DNA from: Pseudomonadota bacterium
GTDB lineage: Bacteria > Pseudomonadota > Gammaproteobacteria > Steroidobacterales > Steroidobacteraceae
Reading direction: 5' to 3'
Length of the DNA: 6,233 bases
Assembly: GCA_023433465.1 (NCBI GenBank)
Contig: JAEZCR010000212.1
Span: 1-6,233 of the forward strand
Every line of letters begins with the position of its first letter. Position 1 is the stretch's first letter. The translations under genes were made by a program, and so were the position numbers. Shown here piece after piece: positions 5,483-6,233 of this stretch. The notes beneath the pieces were generated by a model, which saw nothing but the letters and a program-made list of their open reading frames with translations, made no database searches and was not told the origin of the DNA.

Positions 5483-6233
5483 GTGGCGCTAGCACCGGAT
5501 AATCCTGAGCTGACCGCATCGGACGTCTTTTCGACAGGCGTCTGGTCCGCGCGCGGCGGCAAGCCGACGTTGGGCGTCGACATCGCCTGCACCAAGATCG
5601 CGGTCGACCTGCAGAACATGCGCCGCGGAACGACCGAAGAAGTCATCCGCGAGAGCCTGATCTCCCTGCGCGATTCCTCGGGCGTCGATACCGCCTTCGT
5701 GTGGCTTCTCTCCCCCGACGGCTCCGCCATCGAGGAAGTCCACGCGGCCCACGGTGCGCTCGCCCAATGCCGCGTCGAGGTCTGGCGCGGCGCGCAACTT
5801 GCCGATTACCCCTGGCTGCGCAACCGTCTCGAACACCTGCGCCTCTCCGAGGTCCGCGACAGCGCCGCGCCGCGCCGCGACCAGGCGGCGGAGAGCCGCA
5901 AGCTCGCGGAGCTCTCGATCGGCTCGGTGCTCATGATCGCGATCCGCGTGCAGGGCCAGCCGGCCGGCATCCTCGGTCTCGCCAACGCGCTGCCACGCGG
6001 CGCCTGGGACGTGAACCTGCAGCTGTTGCTCAAACTGCTGGGCAATTCGCTGGGCGCGGGCCTCACGCGCCTGCGCATCGAGAACCGCCTGAACAAACTC
6101 GAGGAGCGTCTCGAGCTCGCCCAGGGCGCCGCGAACGACGGCCTCTGGGATTTCGACATCGAGAGCAACGAAGTCCACTTCTCGCCGCGCTGGAAACAGA
6201 TGCTGGGCTACCCGGTGGACGCCGAGCTCGATT
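5483..6233 (+). CDS. GAF-PAS sensory/signalling protein, 3' end missing
   Basis: The frame opens at a GTG and stays open to the window edge (250 codons plus one base), so the C-terminal output domain is not seen. Residues 1-45 are a short lead. About 48-192 read as a GAF-like domain, including SSGVDTAFVWLL (65-76), the strand LSIGSVLMIAIRVQG (144-158) and PAGILGLAN (160-168). A helical, heptad-like linker (195-212, RLRIENRLNKLEERLEL) leads into a PAS domain from about 213, with the characteristic ANDGLWDFDIESNEVHFSPR (217-236) and WKQMLGY (237-243). This GAF-PAS order is typical of GGDEF/EAL cyclic-di-GMP enzymes and of hybrid histidine kinases; which one cannot be decided here. No membrane segment is seen, so it is probably a cytoplasmic sensor. 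It is separated from the envelope operon by 207 bp and is probably transcribed on its own. Start support is an AGGGAG ribosome-binding site and an in-frame stop at 5447. Confidence 0.87.
   Translation, partial: MALAPDNPELTASDVFSTGVWSARGGKPTLGVDIACTKIAVDLQNMRRGTTEEVIRESLISLRDSSGVDTAFVWLLSPDGSAIEEVHAAHGALAQCRVEVWRGAQLADYPWLRNRLEHLRLSEVRDSAAPRRDQAAESRKLAELSIGSVLMIAIRVQGQPAGILGLANALPRGAWDVNLQLLLKLLGNSLGAGLTRLRIENRLNKLEERLELAQGAANDGLWDFDIESNEVHFSPRWKQMLGYPVDAELD

Noticed and set aside
5205..5492. 95-codon plus-strand frame bridging the operon end and the GAF-PAS start
   Set aside because: It overlaps both real genes out of frame and shows no domain, signal peptide or ribosome-binding site.

Overview
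The window is high-GC bacterial chromosome with dense coding, G/C-rich third codon positions and short intergenic gaps. The genes are those of a Gram-negative: ArnT-like lipid A glycosyltransferase, LpxB N-terminal-type domain, undecaprenyl-phosphate-sugar synthase-like enzyme. Gene content and style fit a gamma- or betaproteobacterium (for example a Xanthomonadales/Nevskiales/Steroidobacter-like lineage), but the sequence alone does not settle the taxon. There are no tRNA or rRNA genes, CRISPR arrays, insertion sequences or phage genes.

Layout. (1) 1-1393, minus strand: a complete cytochrome P450 gene, followed with an ATGA overlap by the first 23 codons of another gene that runs off the left edge. 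(2) 1394-1574: a divergent intergenic region with candidate promoters facing both ways; the P450 looks leaderless. (3) 1575-5275, plus strand: a tight four-gene run, made up of a DUF374 lysophospholipid-acyltransferase-like protein, a GT2 polyprenyl-phosphate glycosyltransferase (DPM1/ArnC/RgtE type), a small three-helix membrane protein that is a free-standing LAB_N domain, and an ArnT-like GT-C glycosyltransferase with an unusual 85-residue N-terminal extension. Junctions are a 4-bp overlap, a 23-bp gap with a strong Shine-Dalgarno, and an 8-bp overlap, so this is almost certainly one operon. (4) 5276-5482: a less GC-rich spacer with two back-to-back hairpins and a weak promoter candidate. 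(5) 5483-6233: the 5' part of a GTG-started GAF-PAS sensory protein, cut by the right edge.

How the genes may work together (inference). The GT2 enzyme would load a sugar from a nucleotide donor onto undecaprenyl phosphate at the cytoplasmic face. The ArnT-like enzyme would transfer it on the periplasmic side to lipid A or another envelope acceptor. The LAB_N protein would be a membrane helper of unknown mechanism, and the acyltransferase would act on a lipid of the same envelope pathway. The P450 and its coupled downstream gene form a separate, divergent unit, probably for oxidation of a lipid-like or terpenoid/steroid-like substrate. Nothing here is a wholly unknown system. The points most worth a second look are the envelope cassette, the ArnT extension, the leaderless P450 start and an AT-rich palindromic island inside the P450 gene.
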